A stretch of 8,241 nt of DNA from contig QMND01000022.1 in NCBI GenBank assembly GCA_003647605.1, positions 1 through 8,241 of the forward strand, in the 5' to 3' direction. Source of the DNA: Candidatus Shapirobacteria bacterium. Its GTDB lineage: Bacteria; Patescibacteriota; Microgenomatia; UBA12405. Under the pieces are notes generated by a model. The model ran no database searches. It was not told the DNA's origin and saw only the letters and a program-made list of their open reading frames with translations. A program made the translations under genes and the position numbers. Below are positions 6,443 through 8,241 of the stretch, piece after piece. Numbering within the stretch: position 1 is the stretch's first letter; every line of letters starts with the position of its first letter.

Positions 6443-7494
6443 CCATTTTGTGTGGAGGCACCGGTCCTCGGCTTTGGCCCATGTCTAGAGCTAGTCGCCC
6501 CAAACAATTTATCAAGTTATTCAATCAACAATCACTTCTATCTCAAACCATTAAACGCAGTCTTAAAATAGTTTCTCCAAAAAATATCTTTATCGTTACC
6601 AATCAAAAATATTTAAGCCAAATTAAAAAAGAATTACCAAAAACTATTCCTAACCAAAATATCTTGGCTGAACCACGCAAAAAAAACACTTTAATGGCCA
6701 TTTTGTTTGCTTCCGTTAAAATCCAACAAATCGATCCCCAATCTGTTATTACTTTTATGCCAGCTGACCATTTTATAGACAAAGTTCCTAATTTTGTTAA
6801 AAACATTCAAGACTCAGCCAAACTGGCTTCAACTACAAAATCTATCGTAATTTTAGGAATTAAAGCTACTAGACCAGATCCTTCTTATGGTTATGTTTTA
6901 ACCAAAAAAATGTCCATAGGCCCAGTTCGGCGAGTTCTAAAATTTATCGAAAAACCAAAAAACAAACAGGCCAAAAAATTGTACAAAAAGAAAAATGTTT
7001 TTTGGAACTCTGGCATCTACACCCTCAACCCCCAAACCATTTTCGAAGAAACAGAAAAATATCAACCCCAGTACTCCCTTAATTTATTAACAAACAAAAC
7101 CAATCTAGCCTACCAACAATGTCCTCATTTATCCATTGACACGGCTATATCTCAAAAATCAAAACGACTTCAATTGATTCCAGCTACTTTTAAATGGAGC
7201 GATGTAGGAGAATGGGAAACCATATATAAACAACTCAAAAAAGACAAAAACAAACACGCCAATTTGAGACAAAGCCAATATCTTAGTTACCAATCCAAAG
7301 GTTGTTTGATTAAAGCTCCTACTAAAAAACTAGTCGGTTTAGTTGGAGTTGAAAACCTAGCCATCATCGATACCGAAGATGCTCTTTTGGTTTGCGATCT
7401 CAGTCGGGCTTTTAATGTTCGCGATTTAGTTGGTCAAATCGTTTCTTCTTCCCAACAAGCCGACTATTTTTTAAAAAACAAATCAAACAAGTGA
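6403..7494 (+). CDS. manC: Mannose-1-phosphate guanylyltransferase, monofunctional (GDP-mannose pyrophosphorylase)
   Basis: This enzyme makes GDP-mannose from mannose-1-phosphate and GTP. At 363 residues it has the nucleotidyltransferase domain and a short C-terminal beta-helix-like part, but not the phosphomannose isomerase domain of the ~470-residue bifunctional proteins. Motifs: CGGTGPRLWPMSR (17-29) and RPKQF (32-36), the GTP-binding loop, where the usual form is GGsGTRLWPlSR; LAEPRKKNT (88-96); FMPADHFI (118-125) with the metal-binding D122; PSYGYV (160-165); KFIEKP (180-185), the sugar-phosphate Lys; FWNSGIY (200-206); D246 in SIDTAIS; and KWSDVGEW (264-271) with the second metal Asp, D267. 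The T-to-P change at residue 22 sits in the catalytic loop and is worth noting. The ATG at 6403 lies 40 bp inside the upstream gene; it is the only ATG before the GTP loop, which begins at residue 17. It ends at a GTGA overlap with the next gene. The symbol is by function; close orthology to E. coli manC is not implied. Confidence 0.9.
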   Translation: MAKTTKKNPHHYIAILCGGTGPRLWPMSRASRPKQFIKLFNQQSLLSQTIKRSLKIVSPKNIFIVTNQKYLSQIKKELPKTIPNQNILAEPRKKNTLMAILFASVKIQQIDPQSVITFMPADHFIDKVPNFVKNIQDSAKLASTTKSIVILGIKATRPDPSYGYVLTKKMSIGPVRRVLKFIEKPKNKQAKKLYKKKNVFWNSGIYTLNPQTIFEETEKYQPQYSLNLLTNKTNLAYQQCPHLSIDTAISQKSKRLQLIPATFKWSDVGEWETIYKQLKKDKNKHANLRQSQYLSYQSKGCLIKAPTKKLVGLVGVENLAIIDTEDALLVCDLSRAFNVRDLVGQIVSSSQQADYFLKNKSNK

Positions 7495-8165
7495 AACAGT
7501 ATCCATCTCCCCAAAAAAAATTTTACAAACAAAGAATTTTTTTATTTACTATTTTCAAAAGATTGTTAGATATTTTTTCCTCTATCTTTTTGATAATCTT
7601 TTTCTCTCCTGTTTTAATCCCAGTTGCTATTTTAATCAAACTAAGCTCGCCTGGACCAATTATATTCACCCAAAAAAGAGTCGGTAAAGACTCAAAACCT
7701 TTTTTAATGTACAAATTTAGAACTATGTATAGCGGCGACAACGATGCTAGGCTAAAACAATACCCTAAATTATGGAAAAAATACAAAAAATCGGATTGGA
7801 AACTACCTCTCAAAGAAGATCCACGAGTTACCCCCATTGGTAAAATTATCAGAATGCTTAGTCTTGATGAATTTCCCCAAATGCTCAACATCTTCAAAGG
7901 AGAAATGTCTTTAGTTGGACCACGAGCCTACCGAGAGACCGAGTTACAAGAATACACTAAAAAATACCCTAAAACTAAAAAATATATCAAAATCATTCGT
8001 TCAGCCAAACCAGGTCTAACTGGATTATGGCAAACCTCGGGACGAAACGACCTATCTTTTGAACAACGAGCTAAAATGGACGCTTCTTATATAAAAAACC
8101 GCTCCTTTCGCCAAGAATTGCTTATCATCCTCAAAACCCCCTTTTCCATGATTTCCAGGTGGTAA
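7491..8165 (+). CDS. Polyprenyl-phosphate sugar-1-phosphate transferase, monotopic (bacterial sugar transferase, PF02397 type)
   Basis: This enzyme starts glycan assembly by moving a sugar phosphate from an NDP-sugar to polyprenyl phosphate at the inner face of the membrane. It is 224 residues, essentially the catalytic domain alone, like short PglC/WcaJ C-domain forms and without the N-terminal four-helix part of full WcaJ/WbaP. FKRLLDIFSS (22-31) leads into a hydrophobic re-entrant helix with SPVLIP (39-44) at the kink. KLSSPGPIIFTQKRVG (50-65) and KFRTM (75-79) follow. DPRVTPIGK (110-118) precedes the catalytic Asp-Glu dyad D126-E127 in SLDEFPQMLNIFKGEMSLVG (124-143). KPGLTGLWQTSGRN lies near the end. 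The start is GTG at 7491, sharing the GTGA with the upstream stop. No ATG occurs before residue 73, which is already inside the conserved core, so GTG is needed. Whether the sugar is glucose, galactose or another cannot be read. It ends the co-oriented run seen here. Confidence 0.9.
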   Translation: MKQYPSPQKKFYKQRIFLFTIFKRLLDIFSSIFLIIFFSPVLIPVAILIKLSSPGPIIFTQKRVGKDSKPFLMYKFRTMYSGDNDARLKQYPKLWKKYKKSDWKLPLKEDPRVTPIGKIIRMLSLDEFPQMLNIFKGEMSLVGPRAYRETELQEYTKKYPKTKKYIKIIRSAKPGLTGLWQTSGRNDLSFEQRAKMDASYIKNRSFRQELLIILKTPFSMISRW

Positions 8166-8211
8166 ATTTTTTCATCATTCCTTTTTGTTATGAATCAACC
8201 TATACATACCC

Positions 8212-8231
8212 ATAACATACTATTGTGTTAT
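8212..8231. repeat. Palindrome over the -10 candidate, operator-like
   Basis: The left arm ATAACA (8212-8217) is the reverse complement of the right arm TGTTAT (8226-8231). One more A-T pair and a G-T wobble inside the arms leave a CTAT centre. The right arm includes the TG and the first half of TATAAT. A further TGTTATG at 8186-8192 is the exact reverse complement of CATAACA at 8211-8217, so the same hexamer occurs three times within 46 bp. A repressor site over the promoter is an inference. In DNA this AT-rich the pattern could be chance. Confidence 0.3.
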
Positions 8232-8234
8232 AAT
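8226..8234 (+). promoter_or_regulatory. Extended -10 promoter candidate
   Basis: TGTTATAAT is a perfect TGn plus TATAAT extended -10 element in the non-coding tail after the last gene. No good -35 hexamer lies 16-18 bp upstream (8205-8212 reads CATACCCA), which an extended -10 can tolerate. Transcription would begin near base 8241, at the edge of the window, so it would serve a gene outside. TATAAT matches by chance are common in AT-rich DNA; its place just downstream of an operon end is what supports it. The competing reading is that an open frame from the ATG at 8190 codes through this site. Confidence 0.4.
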
Positions 8235-8241
8235 ATAGACA

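Noticed and set aside
6603..6806. Minus-strand open frame inside the pyrophosphorylase gene
   Set aside because: It is antisense to conserved catalytic motifs, with no independent support.
7523..7897. Minus-strand open frame of 124 codons inside the sugar transferase gene
   Set aside because: The length is explained by few stop-forming triplets opposite this coding sequence; the plus strand carries every PF02397-type motif.
8143..8172. Possible terminator: TTTCCA / TGG-T-AAA arms followed by TTTTTT
   Set aside because: The stem is short, contains a bulge and lies within the last codons of the transferase gene; too weak to call a terminator.
8190..8241. Open frame from ATG 8190 to the right edge (begins MNQPIHTHNILL), 24 bp after the last stop
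   Set aside because: Only 17 codons are visible, with no Shine-Dalgarno sequence and no recognisable motif; this length without a stop is quite likely by chance. It remains the main rival to the promoter reading and needs the downstream sequence.
1..8241. Alternative genetic code with UGA read as Gly
   Set aside because: TGA serves as a stop at 5358-5360 and 7492-7494 exactly where the next gene begins and where the family lengths end; no in-frame TGA occurs within the genes.

Overview
The window is a tightly packed, single-direction (+ strand) run of eight genes for making a cell-surface polysaccharide. The DNA is AT-rich (mid-30s % GC by eye). The proteins are rich in Lys, Asn, Gln and Ile. 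TGA is used as an ordinary stop (5358-5360 and 7492-7494), so UGA-Gly code 25 lineages are unlikely. No start codon has a recognisable Shine-Dalgarno sequence, and most genes overlap their neighbour. Together this suggests a small-genome bacterium of the Candidatus Patescibacteria/CPR type, perhaps Microgenomates-like. That placement is an inference from style, since the window holds no marker gene.

Layout: (1) the C-terminal part of an O-antigen ligase/polymerase-family membrane protein, open at the left edge (3-596); (2) a GT-C/GT39-like polytopic membrane glycosyltransferase (580-2082); (3) a GT4-type glycosyltransferase (2072-3286); (4) a GT2 glycosyltransferase of rhamnosyltransferase type (3276-4220); (5) and (6) two GT4 glycosyltransferases of the kind often annotated as mannosyltransferases (4248-5360, 5357-6442); (7) mannose-1-phosphate guanylyltransferase (6403-7494); (8) a polyprenyl-phosphate sugar-1-phosphate transferase (7491-8165). 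Six of the seven junctions overlap by 4-40 bp; the seventh is a 27-bp gap. The last 76 bp hold an extended -10 promoter candidate with a palindrome across it, or alternatively the start of another gene.

Working model (inference): the gene 8 product loads the first sugar phosphate onto undecaprenyl phosphate at the inner face of the membrane. The cytoplasmic enzymes from genes 3-6 extend the chain, with gene 7 supplying GDP-mannose for at least some steps. After flipping by an exporter not in this window, the gene 1 product polymerises the glycan or transfers it to an acceptor, and the gene 2 product adds sugars from lipid-linked donors on the outer face. No flippase, chain-length regulator, phosphomannomutase or phosphomannose isomerase is present here.

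I see no defence system, mobile element, CRISPR array, tRNA or rRNA. The points most worth a second look are a Pro/Thr-rich insert in the outer loop of the polymerase, an A6G7 tract in gene 3 where slippage either way leads quickly to a stop, a palindrome over the right-edge promoter candidate, the lack of Shine-Dalgarno sites, the strong C-over-G bias of the coding strand, and substitutions in otherwise well conserved motifs.
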